DNA from: Stercorarius parasiticus
Taxonomy: Eukaryota; Chordata; Aves; Charadriiformes; Stercorariidae
NCBI GenBank assembly: GCA_013396915.1
Contig: VWZL01001369.1
Span: 124,001-188,000 of the forward strand
DNA length: 64,000 nucleotides
Direction of reading: 5' to 3'
Part shown: positions 15,453-29,268 of the stretch, one piece after another
Layout: each line of letters begins with the position of its first letter
Position numbering within the stretch: position 1 is the first letter of the stretch
The notes under the pieces: generated by a model
What the model was told of the DNA's origin: nothing
The model's input: only the letters and a program-made list of their open reading frames with translations
Database searches by the model: none
Program-made: the position numbers and the translations under genes

Positions 15453-15870
15453 GGCAGAGCTCAGCTACCGGCACACAGTCCCCGGCTGACACGCATCCTC
15501 CGCTTCCCGGGAGCACTCTGTCCCAGAAGGGCACCTCTGGATCCAGGGTGTCTATCGCGACTATTGTGACCTCGGTTCCGAGCGTGTTCTTTCCCAGCAA
15601 ATCGCGTTACCCCTTAGAAACAAAACTCAGTCCGCAGCTCCCCTGGCATCAAGAACCACCTTCACCACCTTTTCACGCTACTTTCTACACCATTTGCTAG
15701 GAAAGATCCCTGCCTTCAGCATGGGATGCTGTGAAAATAAAGAGCAACTAAAGGCATTACGGCCCGTAGCGAAAACCGACCCCTTTTTGTGTTTTTTAAA
15801 CTGGGACGCCCAGGGAAACAGCGTGGCTTTCCGAGACTCGCATCACTTTCACAACTTGTCCCGAAATTTA

Positions 15871-16266
<396 letters not shown>

Positions 16267-16268
16267 CG

Positions 16269-16363
16269 NNNNNNNNNNNNNNNNNNNNNNNNNNNNNNNN
16301 NNNNNNNNNNNNNNNNNNNNNNNNNNNNNNNNNNNNNNNNNNNNNNNNNNNNNNNNNNNNNNN
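16269..16363. other. Assembly gap (95 N) in the PDE4D short-form 5' region
   Basis: A run of 95 Ns lies 21 bp upstream of the visible short-form ATG. Both sides are very GC-rich, the usual cause of sequence drop-out. The gap probably hides the upstream in-frame start codon expected from mammalian PDE4D1, and possibly the transcription start. Reading frames that appear to continue across it are not evidence. Confidence 0.97.
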
Positions 16364-16450
16364 GGAGCCCCGCAAAACCCGGCGCGGAGCACCCGCCGAG
16401 CCGTCGTCCCTGTATTTTCTTACCTACCCACAGGGGAACCGTGAGAACGA

Positions 16451-19400
16451 ACGGGTTAATGTCTATAAAGTGGGGGGAAGATGTGAAAACACGTGTTAAA
16501 GTGCTCGGGATAACGACGACTTGCCGAAGCACCTGGGGTGGGTGTGTGTGCAAAAAAAGGCTGATGAAAGTTTTGGAACTGCACCCAGCAACGCAATATG
16601 GGAAACGGACCCAGAGCTAACTGTATTAAAACTTGCAGAAGTTTCACTTACAGAGGGGAAGATACTCCCTTCTTCAACAACTCTCCATCAGCAGGAGATC
16701 TGTCAGTATGCAAATAATTTCAGAAAAATAATCCCATGCCTGGCATGCGAGCCTCACCTACAAAGCCTGGCTACTTTATTTCTGATGTAGATCAGAAGGG
16801 GAGAACGCTTCTCCACACTGAACTTGGAGGTGAGTGAGTTTTAGCCCGGGCACGCTGTCTTGCAAGCTGTGTATCTGAAACATCAAGTTTTGAAACTCCT
16901 GGCATGCATGCTTCCGCATCAGCTACATGCAAACATAACTCCAATGTAGAGAAATATTTGTTCAGTGGCCTCGTTATTCCCATCTAAAACATCTTAACTT
17001 GTTTCCCATCACATTAACCTTATTTTCAACATGTCAGACAAGCAAAAAAAATCAGGCAAACAAATTAACTAAAACTCCTTTTTAAATAAAACACCCCAGC
17101 ATGGACTACTGCGAAATAGCTCAGTGGATTACTGCCGAACATCTAGAATACCAGCTTCATATTTTTTTACATTTCAGACCACATGCCCAAAGGCTTCTGG
17201 TTCCTTCACAGCTGTTAAAGTTTGCATGCTTGTGGCTATTGCAAAAACACTCCACAATTTTGAATTATGTCCATTCACCTCTGGAAAAAGGCAATGCAAG
17301 AAGAAGTTTGGGTTGAGATTAATTGTCAGAACAATTTAAAGAAAATTTTGCAGTCCCTGCCTGTATCATGATTAACCTACCACTTCAGCAAACAACACTA
17401 ACCGATACTCAACAAAAAACATCCCCACTGAATTGTAAATACTTTCTTTCAGACACGTCATACTTACTGTAAGTGCTATCTGATCCAAAAGAATTCCCCT
17501 GGCAAATACAGTCAGGATTTTCCAGCCTGTTTATCCATCAGAAGAGAATCCGTGACGTTCTGCAACACGGCAGACATCACAGCTCACTAGCTCTTGAACA
17601 CGACTGGCTTACTGATCTCACAGTGTAGATTTCATCAAGATCAGTACTGGAAATAGAAATAACTTTGCTTATAATGTGATTGTAAGTGTCTTGTGTTACG
17701 TGCTTTTTATGAAGCGGAGATGTGGTTAATGTATGCATAGTTATCTGATGACCTTATACAATGCTTTCATTGAGGATAAAAAGCATAATAAAATGAGGTA
17801 AAATGAATCTGTATGACATTATTTTGTTGCTAGCCTGCAGCCTGCCTGCCCTTCAGCAGTTCTTGAAAATCAGATATGGGGAAACTTGCATTTTTCTTCA
17901 CAAGTAAACATCATCACTACTAATGCTTAAGTGACTAAGAGGGTAAGGTTTTTCCGAGAAGTATGAAAACAACAAAATAAACTTGAGCGATACCATATTT
18001 AGGTAAAAGTACTAAAACGCTCAGTTTGTTATTTATTTTAAGACTTCGTTTCTTGTTAGCCTTGTAGCAATAATATATATTACCAACAGCACCTCACATT
18101 CAGGAATCTTTATTGAATATATACCTTCCCAGTGTATCTCAAAGCATGTTAGAAACCGGAATCCATCACTCACAAGGAAGTCCCACTACCCTTAGGATGT
18201 TTCTTACCGTCTACTGCTCCTGACTCCCATACTCCAAGAGTTTGTAGCTGCCATGGGGACCCGACTGACCCCTCAGACTAAGTAAACTGATGGCCAATGC
18301 TGGGCTAAAGACTTGCTGGACTCAGCACCTCCTGCCAGTTCTCATATGGCAGGGCTGCCAGGCCAGCCCTGATAGCTTAAATGGAAATAAAAGGGTTTTC
18401 TAACCCTTTCTAAAAAGGTGACAAAGTACCCATCAAACAAGCACGACTGCTTTGTTCCCACTCTTCTGAAGGGCAGAACAACCCTAGGGAAGCTTTTTTC
18501 TAAACGTTAGTGAGGCTGTAAATTTGGCCCGCACTGTTGTTGTTACACAACGTGGTGGGAAATGTTGTTGAGGTTAACAGCTTTCCAAGTATAGCACCCT
18601 GTCACCACTAAGCTAAGAATAAAAAAATAATTATCAGTCATACATCTTTGACGGCCTCACAACACTGTTTCTGACCTTTGTGTTACCTCTAAGGTAGCAC
18701 CCTGTAATCATTCCCAGCCAGGACTGAGCTACTCATCAGGTTTTTTGGTTTAGGTGCGTGATCAAGTTCCTCCCCCTCACTCCCCAGTGATGAAGTCCTA
18801 AAACAGATTAACTGCTGTAAATGAGAGGGTTTTTTGAAATTTTGAAGCTTCTTTTTATATCTCATTAGGCCTTAATAAGAAGGAGAGAAATACAGTTTAA
18901 CACCAGTTGCTTTAACAGTTTGCACGTTATTTCATGTATGCTTTTTTAAAAAGGAAGTGACAGCAAATGTTCTCTTTGCAGTTCACGGACTACTACAAAC
19001 AATTCCACCACATGTGTATCTTTCAGTATGGTACGTAGAAAATACAAATAAAAGCCTAGCAGAAACAAAAAGCTCAGCCATAATCATTTGACGGGGCAAA
19101 TCTATTTTTTTAAAAAGGGTGCTCTACTGTCTGTTTTTATAAAAGACTTGATTCTTAGCACAGCTCCTAACACAACACCGGAGATAGCTGTACTTACATG
19201 CACAACCTTATTCGGGAAAAACTTCTGTTCAAACTTTTCAAAGGGGAAATTACTATATGGCAATAATTAGGAATAGTGTCCACTTTACTTAACAATTCAT
19301 CATGATTTTCATACACAGCATCCTATTATTCCCAGAGAACAAAAAGCAATACTAGACTTTTCTACTAGCACTCTAGTGTATTTGTACTACGGTTTTCAGT

Positions 19401-21786
19401 ACTTTAAGGAATTTCAGCACAGCAGAAGGAAGAAGTTAAGTACAGATTCCCATTGTTGTCCGATTGGTTGAGATTGTCTGAGCGATGCACAGAGGCCGCA
19501 AAGAATTGACTCAGCAAGCACGCAGCAGCCGAATGCTTTGACCACTGTGTTGCCTTAAATAGGGAGCATCTTGGAGATAAGACAAAGTCACTGCTGAGTA
19601 GTGGCATGATCCAGGTAGGCTCGAAACCTCCAGGCTACTCTAAATGAAGACGAGCGGAAGATCTACTGTGAGGCTCAGACCCTGGACACCTTCCCTGAAT
19701 TTTCTGACTGCCTTTTTGCTCTTCTACCTAGTGTAAGCTTGAAGTTTGGAGTAACAGAATTGCTGGGCCAAGAGTTTCAGTTTCTCTTACTACTACAGCA
19801 TTTCAATCTTCTGTGGTTCAAACTAAGAATTTTTCTGTAAATGAGGATGTTTGTACTTACAGCCTTAGCTGATGGCCTGTATATTGAAGTGACTGACATT
19901 TTGGCCAATGTTGGCACGATGTATTAAACATAACACTGATTTCAGCACAGAAATAGCCTCTGTTTTCTTAGTCACCCATTTTAGAATTGAAAAAAAATTC
20001 ATTTTGTTTTTAGGTTTTACTGAGAAAATCACAAATTTTGTGACTTAAAAGGCTATCTTTGTGGAGTCTTCATATGTCTAACTGTTGTTAAAATGTGATT
20101 ATGAAACATTTTTGTTTAACATCTAGAAATTTGCGGACATCCCTCCACAATCGCAAGTAAAACAAAATTCTCTTGATCAGATTTTGGAATGAGCATCTGG
20201 GAAGACAACTCAGCTGCAGCAGGTTTCTCAGAAACTGCTTTGATGGTCCCAGTCTGAACACTCACTTTCTTCCATGCCAGGAATCTCTCCAAGTTTCCAC
20301 TCTAGTGAAGAAAAAACCTTTGTACCGTTTAGTAGCCTTATGCATAGACAGACCCGTGTCCCAGTGACTAGGACTAGTCTTCTTTCAGGATGTGATGAAC
20401 TGCAGGACTCCCCCAACTTACTGCTTTATACAATGCCAGTAGCACTAGCCTTAGGCTACGGAAGCTGCCTTATCTCCTTGAACAGAGAAAACTCCAGGAA
20501 ATGATAGGAGCAAAATGATAAAAGTCTAGTTATGCACAACTTGTCAGAATACTCAACTACGCTTATATTATAAAAAAGGACTGTATAAAGGAATAGGTGG
20601 ACAAAACACACATTAAATGAGGAGCGAGGAAAAAAGGTGTGTTTTTTTCCCCCCAACATTTTGTATTTCTCTCATGGTCTCAGAGAAATCCATATATGCC
20701 ATACAACAATCTCTCTATACCCTAAGACTGTATTTCAAGGGCAAAGGTATGAACAACATGTGTTTATATTCTTACAAAACCAGGTAAGAGGAAGGCTGCA
20801 AATATCTATGAAGTTTTTGGGCTCTTGGTGCAGGCCTATTATAGTTGGTTCAGAGCAAATAAGGCACTTTTGACTCATATAAATATAGAAGAACTCTATC
20901 ATTAGGCTCTCACTATGTAGTTCAGTTTCACTATGTGGGGATGTTACTTGTGCTGCCTTCCTCTGTTTTTTTCTGTTAAACATTTGGTCTACTTCTTGGA
21001 AAAAACTATGGAATGAAGTTTCTCATACCGATACAATTTGTTCTAAAGTCTGGAAGTATTAAATATTTGCAAATTCATTCTAAGAAACAGCCTTGCAACG
21101 CCAGAGCAGTACAGCAGACTATCAGAAAATTATCTTTCATTGAAGCCAAGCAGGAAAACGCACATTCAGTACATGCAGCGTATTTAAATAATTTACTGCT
21201 TTAATGACAGTGCACATAAAAATTTTTGCGGTGTGAATGTTTAGATTCACTCTTTGCTCTTATCGAATATCCAACAAGGTCAAATGAATGTTCTTTCATT
21301 ACTACACATCCCTACCCAGTGCTCCCTTCCCCCCGACCACTTTGGCAAAGGACTAATAAATTCCTTACTGTGCTGCCTGTAAGAATCTGCCCCAAGGACC
21401 ACTGTCACTCCCTTGCATTGCTCAAAATAAAGAAAAAGAGGAAAGCTCTTGATTTGCAAGTAGCAAAATGTCGTTTGCATGCATCTTTATTGCTTTCTTT
21501 TCATGAACAAACTGCATTTTGAGAAAAGCTCCATTTCTTTTTAAATCTCTTTTTTTTTTCCTCAGCAGTTGTAATTGTGGTGAGTCTTTATGGGCAAGAA
21601 GTTCAATAATGGAGTCATTGCTCAAGCTGCTTTCTTACCCTATTTCTTGTATCATACGGAAAATATATTTTCTAGGTTAGAGGATGTATCCTCAAGATCA
21701 GTTCTCCTTGCAGCTGTAAAAAAATTTGCTTCAGAGGAGGATACTGCTGTTCATTCAACATAACGAGAGAAGTGAGAGATTTTCAA
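16451..21786 (-). other. PDE4D: PDE4D intron upstream of the short-form exon; no gene seen
   Basis: This is AT-rich intronic sequence up to the first CR1 element. I recognise no exon, RNA gene or transposon. A near-CRE TGACGT (17553-17558) lies about 1.3 kb upstream of the short-form exon. It is the only CRE-like site noticed on that side of the promoter and is weak evidence for regulation. Confidence 0.65.
16488..16497. promoter_or_regulatory. Palindromic E-box AACACGTGTT upstream of the PDE4D short exon
   Basis: A perfect 10-bp palindrome with core CACGTG (16490-16495) sits about 240 bp upstream of the short-form ATG in minus-strand terms, at the edge of the CpG-rich block. CACGTG is the canonical E-box bound by USF, MYC/MAX and CLOCK/BMAL1 bHLH factors. 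A CACCC/GC-box-like stretch follows at about 16535-16546. Function is inferred only from position and motif; a CACGTG arises by chance every few kilobases. Confidence 0.4.
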
Positions 21787-22057
21787 AGCAGAACAAAATT
21801 AGAGGCAACTGGCACTAACTGAAACACAGAAGATTCCCTCTGAACATCAGGAAACACTTTTTCACTCTGAGGGTGACTGAGCACTGGCACAGGTTGTCCT
21901 GAGAGGTTGTGGAGTCTCCATCCTTGGAGAGCTTCAAAAACCATCTGGACATGGTCCTGGGCAACTGTCTCTGGGTGGCTCTGCTTGAGCAGTGGGATTA
22001 CACCAGATGACCTGCAGAGGCCCCTTCCAACCTCAACCATTCTGTGATTCTGTGATT
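21787..22057 (+). mobile_element. CR1 LINE fragment, 5'-truncated, 3' end intact
   Basis: The sequence matches the 3' part of a CR1 non-LTR retrotransposon in plus orientation. It has the C-terminal coding remnant (CACTGGCACAGGTTGTCCTG, then TCCATCCTTGGAGAGCTTCA), the TTACACCAGATGACCTGCAG segment, and it ends in the octamer-type tail ATTCTGTGATTCTGTGATT. The 5' truncation is normal for CR1 insertions. The wording (CTTCCAACCTCAACCATTC) differs from the other CR1 copies here, so it belongs to another subfamily, and its damage suggests greater age. Confidence 0.92.
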
Positions 22058-25000
22058 AAATTAGCAGTTGAAAAAATAAAAGCCATTTTTGGCAGAAGGT
22101 GGGTGGTTCAAATAGCCATGGCTGTCATGTTTGCTGTTCTCTGGCCCTAGTAGAAAGGATCAAAGGATATTACATTATTCCCATTAGGATTTTACTGAAG
22201 AGCTCAACTCATATATATTATTCTGGGCGTTGCAATGAAAACAAGAGATACAGATCACTAAATTTATATGGGTAAAACTTTAATGTTAAAAAGACCTACT
22301 GACAATTTTGTTTTCCTGCTTTCTTAGAACAGGATACAAAGCAATAGCTCAAGTTTTCATCAAAAACAATACAAGCCCATTTGAAACCATCAACTTCACT
22401 TTTAAGCAGATTATTGCTGGTTTCATCTGAGATGTCAATAGCTCCAGGACCCAGAAACTCTGTTCTGTCACAAACTTTATTACCAACTGTAACTTGTTTA
22501 GATCAAGCTGAAATGTGAAAATTGGGGGTCCCATCTGGGAAAAAAATTCAGGATCCCCGTTTGGTTTTGAGAGTTCCTCAAAAACTTTACCAATGCATAT
22601 TCAGAAATCATTGCAGAATAAAATAAAAATAAAGATATCTGTAAATACCAGAACTAACAAAGTCTGTTTCCCTAAGCATTTGTGTCCTCCTGGTTGATTT
22701 GACTTTTGAACTTCACCCACCCAGTGGTGGAGCCTGAGCTCACGCTATATTAAAAAATTATAAATGCCAAAGTTTAGAAAACGCTTCAGCTGGTCTTTGC
22801 CAGAGAAACCTCAGTAAAGTTCCTGGTGTCTGGTAAAACAGGAAAGCCGAAGGAAAGCTTTCCAAGAGTTGAGGCATTCACATTGGCTCTTCTCCATCTA
22901 GGTTGTCTGGTGTCTAACCAGAAATGTGCTCAAACTGCAGGTTTTTTTCTTAAGAGACAGTGTTAATAGACTCCTCTATAAAGTTGCCCACTTCTACACA
23001 GTTTGTATTTAATAAATTTCATAAATCACTACCTCACTATCAGATTTAGTTAACAGTGGTCAAAGATTTCAAAAGTTACTAGGTGGCTGTTTGTAATACA
23101 CACCTATTTACTAAGGAAAACACTCTAAAAATGTCCAAAGTGTTTCTGGTGGCAATTCTAATTTGAACCAGATTTGCATGATATTGATAAGATCAACTAA
23201 ATGAACCAATGGCAAGAGAGAGCAGCTGGTGACTGAGGCCCTGGAGATTGCAGGAGAGAGGAGACCTCTCAGCCTTGTCCCAGATGGGGTAAGCAGGAAG
23301 CCTGCTCTCTTCCCAACAAAGCAAAAGAAGAAATACAGGAACATGCAACTTCACTCATCTTCATTCCCAAAAGCAGCATAAAGGGCAGTAGCGGGAATGA
23401 GTTTTTCTCCTTCCCTTCTAAGAAAATGTTCTTCCCTTCACACCCCATTAGCTGGGGTGCATTTACATGGCACAAATAGGCTACACTTCTGCACTCTTGC
23501 CTAAACTAGGAACACAGGCAACCAATAAGCGTTGCTTTTAGCTTCAGTATTTACTTAGTTTTTAATGCTTCCCTCTCAGGTCAAGTGATGTCTGAATCAG
23601 CCTTTGGGCTAGCAGCACACTCCGTATCACTGGACTCTTGTGCCCTACTAGAGACAACAGGAAAATGTGAAGTTCCTGTCTGCATAGATATTCTTGATGG
23701 GTTATTCCCAGTGAGTATGTGCTGAATCAGACCCTCACTCTATAAAATTGGCAGATCATCTGCTGCACCTCTTGTAAAATTCCACGCTTATCTCTGAAAC
23801 TCCTGAAGAAGTGAATAATCTTTTTGCCTAGAAATGATAAGACTAAGGAGCTGGATAAACTTGGTTTGGTTTGAATAAGATAATTCTAACAGAACCTTTA
23901 CTGTTATCATAAATATTTTTATAATCTTTTTTTGTTTAGTGTCATTGCTTATTAATATATTCAAAATATTACTATAGTAGTGCTCAAGAGCACCACTCAG
24001 GATTAGATCGCATTATGTAATAGATGGTGCAAATACATCAAAACTGTGGGTCTTCTCCCCCAGTTTTTTAAGCACAATCTCACTTCCTACTTATACTGTT
24101 TTTAAGAGAATACTGTTTCCACTGGTATGATTTTTGGGTTTTTTTCGGAGGAACAAAAACACTCCTTTGGAACTCAGATACGCCTCACTATTATAAAATT
24201 TATGTCATAGACAAGAAACCTACTGTTAAACTGAATGAACTGTGTTAGTCACACATTATCTTTACACTGGACAATGAGTCAATCATTATTTCTGCTACAC
24301 TTCTGTGTCATATTGCCTCAGGAAATTATCCTGGAGGCTACTAACCTAGAGCTGACATCGTAAGTAGCAGTCACTGTTTCTGCAGCTGTGAAAAGGCCAG
24401 GCTGGGAGAGGGTTTGTTTTGGATGACAGGTAGGCAACAGACAAACGTCATCCAGCAAAACCACAAGACAGCTCAACCTGCTCCTCCATGCGTCAAGTTG
24501 AGAACTTGACAAACACTGTGTCAATCTTCCCTTTACAGCAAATTTCAGCTCTTTCACAATATTCATTAACAGTTCATTTCCCTGAAGGACACAGAGAAAG
24601 AATTTTTTCCTAATATTTTATTTTAGAAGCCCCGCACCGTGCGCTCGGCGTTGATTTATGTGGTGACACACTCCTTCATATCAACTGATGACCTGTCCCT
24701 AATTTTTAGGTATATGAAATACAAGAAACCAAAAGCAGGGTAAGAACAAAAAGGTATAGGTGAGGGTGAGATACATTACAGTAATGATTAATCTACTGGA
24801 TTCATGAGTTTGATTTTTGAGAAAGATTGCCCAACATGTTGTTTTCTCCTCCCATGAATATAGGTCCAAATTACAACTGATAGGAAACTTTTTTCCATGC
24901 CAGAAAATTTTGGAGCTTTAAAAAAACCCCACAACATATACATATCCTACTCTACAGAAAGGTAACACCAAGTTGGTTCAAAGTTGTGTGGTCCCCTAAA

Positions 25001-27764
25001 AAGCAATAAAAGAAAATGTTACCCTAAAATAGTCTGATTATTATGCAACTGGAACAGAGAGGGTTCAAAAGTCTGTACTAGTTTCTCACATCCTGTGTGA
25101 GCACCCTGAGTGCAGGGTTGTTACTATTTTTGAGATGGATCTGTTGATTTTTTTTTTTGCTCAAGTTCTTTTCCTATGGATAAATAATAAAAAGGAATCT
25201 TCTCCCCTCCTAGCCCTGCAAACAATCAGTATCTCTGTGGTTCAACTCTTTACTTATTTATACAAAGCGGAGCAGCTCCAAGAGAAGATGCAGAGATGCA
25301 CACCACAATGGTCCTGTTTGAGGTTTTTCCCCTTCCTGATTATCATGAGGATGGGGAGATACTTCAGCCTGGGGATGCCCCTGAATTGCTATTATCATAG
25401 CACTCTCTAAGGGAGCTCCGAAATTTTTCCCAGAGTGCATTTCAGTGATACTGGTACACTTCCACAAAAGCTTTTGAGTTCTGAAAATGATTTTTTTTCT
25501 AGTGAAAAATAAAATTAAGATTTCTGAACCTCTGAAGATCATCATCTACCTTTGGCAGTCGGTCTGGGATCTGAGCAGAGGCAACTGCTAGGTCTCATAG
25601 TGCTACCTGGGCCTTATGTGCAAATTTGCCCTGAGAATGATGAAGCCTTACGAAGCTCACTAATGATTCCTCATCAGTGCTGCAAAAGGAAACTTGGCAC
25701 AGTAACGAATCAAAAACTTCTTTCACAAAATGTCTTGATTTCCTAACCACAAGAAAGAGCGCCATGGAATAAAGATCATACTTCATAACTCAATTAATCA
25801 TTAAGAGCACATTGTCCTTAATCCTAGGACGCTCATCTATGGAAAGAGACAATTTCAATATGTCAACAGGTTCTTTTCCTTCTTTTTTTTTCTTTTTTTT
25901 CTTTATTAAAGATAAGGTTTGTTAGTCATCTTTTAAGTTTATCTTAAGTAGGTGAGCTAGAGCTGTCCCAATTTCAAAACATCATTTCTATAAGACTTTC
26001 TCATCTACCTGGGTTTCAAAGGAATCCTACAGGAACACAAATAACTGTATTTTTCATTATGGATTATTTCTTTCCTCTTTGTGCACAAACTTGTGGCTGG
26101 ACCCTATAGTTCTGTCCCAATATCCTACACAAGAACTGCACTGTCTCTTCTAGGATACAAAACCAAGCAGAATTCCACAGAACTAAGAGCAAAGCCATTA
26201 CAGTTCTGCAACTCAAGGTATGAATATGAAGGCAGCAGGAATATACAGACACTGCAGTAAGAGAGTAATCAGTTGTCCAAGCCTGGGAGATTTGGTAACA
26301 GTAATCTGTGGGCTTTCTGCCAGCAGCAGGTGTTTAATCAAAGGAAAATCTCCTCTGTTAAATGTTGTCAGGAAGAAAAAACAGCATTTTCCTAATTCAG
26401 ATGTAGTCTACTTTTTTTAATTCTGTTCCACCTTCTACTAATAACCTCTCTAAACAGATAAGCATTTTGCCAATAGTTACACATATTTTTCCCATTAGCA
26501 ATTTACAGGACAACGTCAAATTTTGTACATTTGCATAAAAACTTTTATCAACATTTACTATAGCAAGCTTGACCTTAATAAAACCTTGTTGAAAGTCAAA
26601 GAATCATTCAGGATGGCTGCTCATTGCCTGGGCTACGACAGTCTGGACTGTTGCAGTTGCCAGCATGTTCTTGATAGCAGTGCTGTGCAGCTCTCTCTAT
26701 TTTTAAAGCAACTTGAAAGGCGCCATTATGACATTTTGGAAGAGCAAATTGCGTTTCTTTTAAAATAAAGAGTAATAGTGTTGAACCTAATAAGAACTTT
26801 AATGCAGCACTTTCTTTCATGGTGTAAGAGTGGATTAGCAAACCATATCTAAATTATATCCATTTACATGATGCTTATTTCGCTCAACACTGACACACAA
26901 GAGTAGCAACATGGATTTACGGATTGGTACAGTGCACTGTACAACTGACAACAAAAATAGATTATAGGGCCTACCTCAAACTATAAGACCGGTTTAGTCA
27001 TGAACTTTTTTCTGGGCAAGCCAGCCTTGTCAACATGTTGTACAAACACCAACTTCATATCTTGACAAATATATCATAACATTTTAAGCTGACAGCCACG
27101 TGACTGCCTACTAATTACTATAGCTTAGTGTTGCTTTAGAGGAAAGGACACCAACTCCTGATTTAGGAGCACCTTCTCCAGCTGTATGTTCCTAAATGCA
27201 CTGTGTTTGTGTGACGCAGCAGGACTCCACATTTCCTTTGAGACATAACAAGTTCAAAGCTTATGGTAAAATGGTTTTATTCTGGTTGGCAAAGCTTGTT
27301 TAGTCATTAGTTAGAACCAGTTTCGAAAGCACCAGTTGTTTTTTCATAGCATTTTAGCTAATTGTAAATTAACTAGATTTACATGTGTATTTTGATAAAG
27401 CAACTGAAGCTGTGCCTGGCCAAATCAGCAGTGGCGACTTTGTTGGGTTTTGGTGTTTTTTTTACAATCTATTTAGCAATTTGCCATGTTATAGAAAGTT
27501 CATTATGATATGGTGCTCAGGTCACAGGAAGTTTTACTACAGCTCAGTTTCTTTAATTCTTGCTTAGGAACATGAGAAGTTTATAAAACAACAGGAAAAA
27601 GCCTCAAAAAAGAGGCAGCACAGCAGACAGCTCACAAGAGTAAGCAATGTCAGTCACTGCTAAACAGGTTCTCACAAACCTACATTTATTATACCTTCAT
27701 TGGTATTTTTGTATTTTGTAGTATTTGTTCATATAATTTTAATTCACTAGTATTTTTGTATTTT

Positions 27765-27793
27765 TATATATATATATACATTCATATATATAA
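27765..27793. repeat. TA-rich microsatellite
   Basis: An (AT)n run is interrupted by CATTC. It is a simple repeat with no further evidence of function. Confidence 0.85.
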
Positions 27794-29220
27794 TTAGGTT
27801 TTTTTCCATGCCAGTCATACTTTCACAGACCTCTATCATGTGTGAAAAACATTTTTATGCACCTGAGCACATGCATTCTTCCAAACCTGTATCCAATCTC
27901 ATGGTGCTCAAACCTTTTCCACCTAAGCCCAAATCTGCTCAGTAATAGCTCCTTGCTATAAATTACTAATGTCTCCACATTGCTGGTAGAAAAGGTTTAA
28001 GAGAGCTAATATGCTTGAAACAAGAAGAGCTAAAACAGCTCAAGCTGTTGAAATTGCTGATCTGAGATAAATTAGCTGATTTTGTCGTGAGCCTATTGGG
28101 AAGCACACACAGAAATGACTTCACTGCAAAACAAATTTGGGCAGTAACTCAGCAACCCCTAGTAACCTCTGTGATGAGAACCAGAAAGAGAACATCTGCC
28201 TACCACTTTATATAGTGATATTTCCCTAAAAGCTCAAAGAGAAAACAAAGTAAGACATGTGGGGCTCCTTGGTTCTCAAGTTCTCAAGTCTCAGGACTTC
28301 AGCTCGAGAACAACTATGCCTGTTTCTCCATTTATTCAACTATTAAACAGAAAAGTAGCTACTTCTCACAAGCTGACAGAATGAATGTTTAGTAGCTTTA
28401 CTGTAAAGTGGTTCCTGCAACCCCATAAAATCTCTAAAATATATACTTTATTGTACAGCTATTTATTCATGAACTATTAAAAACATTTTATCTTTTGCAT
28501 AATTCATCTGTATTGATAGAACAACTCCTGGTTACATCTGAGACTACATGAAAAGAATGATCACGTTTTATCTTTTCAGCAGAATTACCTTTAAAATTAA
28601 AAATATTTTTTTGTTTCACAAAACCTCTCTGTGATCCAGCAAAAAGGTATAAATATCAGGAATCAGGAAAATAAACTTTCTGTGAACTTATCTATACAGC
28701 AGACCTTTGGCTACATGCAAAGACACATACTGTGTTAGTACAAATAAGTGGAAGCAATTCACAAAATACTACATTGCCTACATTTAAATCTTTTGGCCTA
28801 GCAGAGGTGCAGAGATTTCAAAGATACTAGATTCCTGCAGGTTTCTTGAAAATAAGTCACTGACTAAAGGGAAAATCTATATTAATGCCTCTACTGAGTG
28901 AAGAGATGTAGAGTGTGCTCACTGTACATACCTGTAGAGTGTACAGAAGCTGCAAAGAGAGGGCTATGCGTTAGTAGGGAAAACTTCCACTGGAAGTTCT
29001 ATCTGTTTGAAACAAAGGAATCTAATAGTCAGAAATAAATCCATAGGAAATTAAGCTTTGCTAAGCCTGTGGCTTGCAGAATTAGCTTAAAAAAAATCTG
29101 ATTAAGGGTTTTTTATCTAATCATTTCATGCAGTCATTGGTGGTTTTTTAATGCCAACACAAGAATTCTGGATATTTTTTTCATTTTTGCCAAATGAAAT
29201 CAATGAGAATCCTGAATAAC

Positions 29221-29268
29221 CCTTTTTTTTCCTTTTTTTTCCCTTTTTTTTTCCTTTCTTCCCCTTTT
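29221..29268. repeat. Polypyrimidine (T/C-only) tract
   Basis: Forty-eight bases of only T and C occur on the plus strand, with four long T runs separated by CC, CCC or CC, then CTTCCCC. On the PDE4D transcript strand this is a purine tract (A/G). Such mirror-like tracts can form triplex DNA; no further function is evident. Confidence 0.9.

Noticed and set aside
16464..16470. TATAAAG near the PDE4D promoter
   Set aside because: It is in plus orientation, so it cannot serve the minus-strand PDE4D start. There is no evidence for a divergent transcript.
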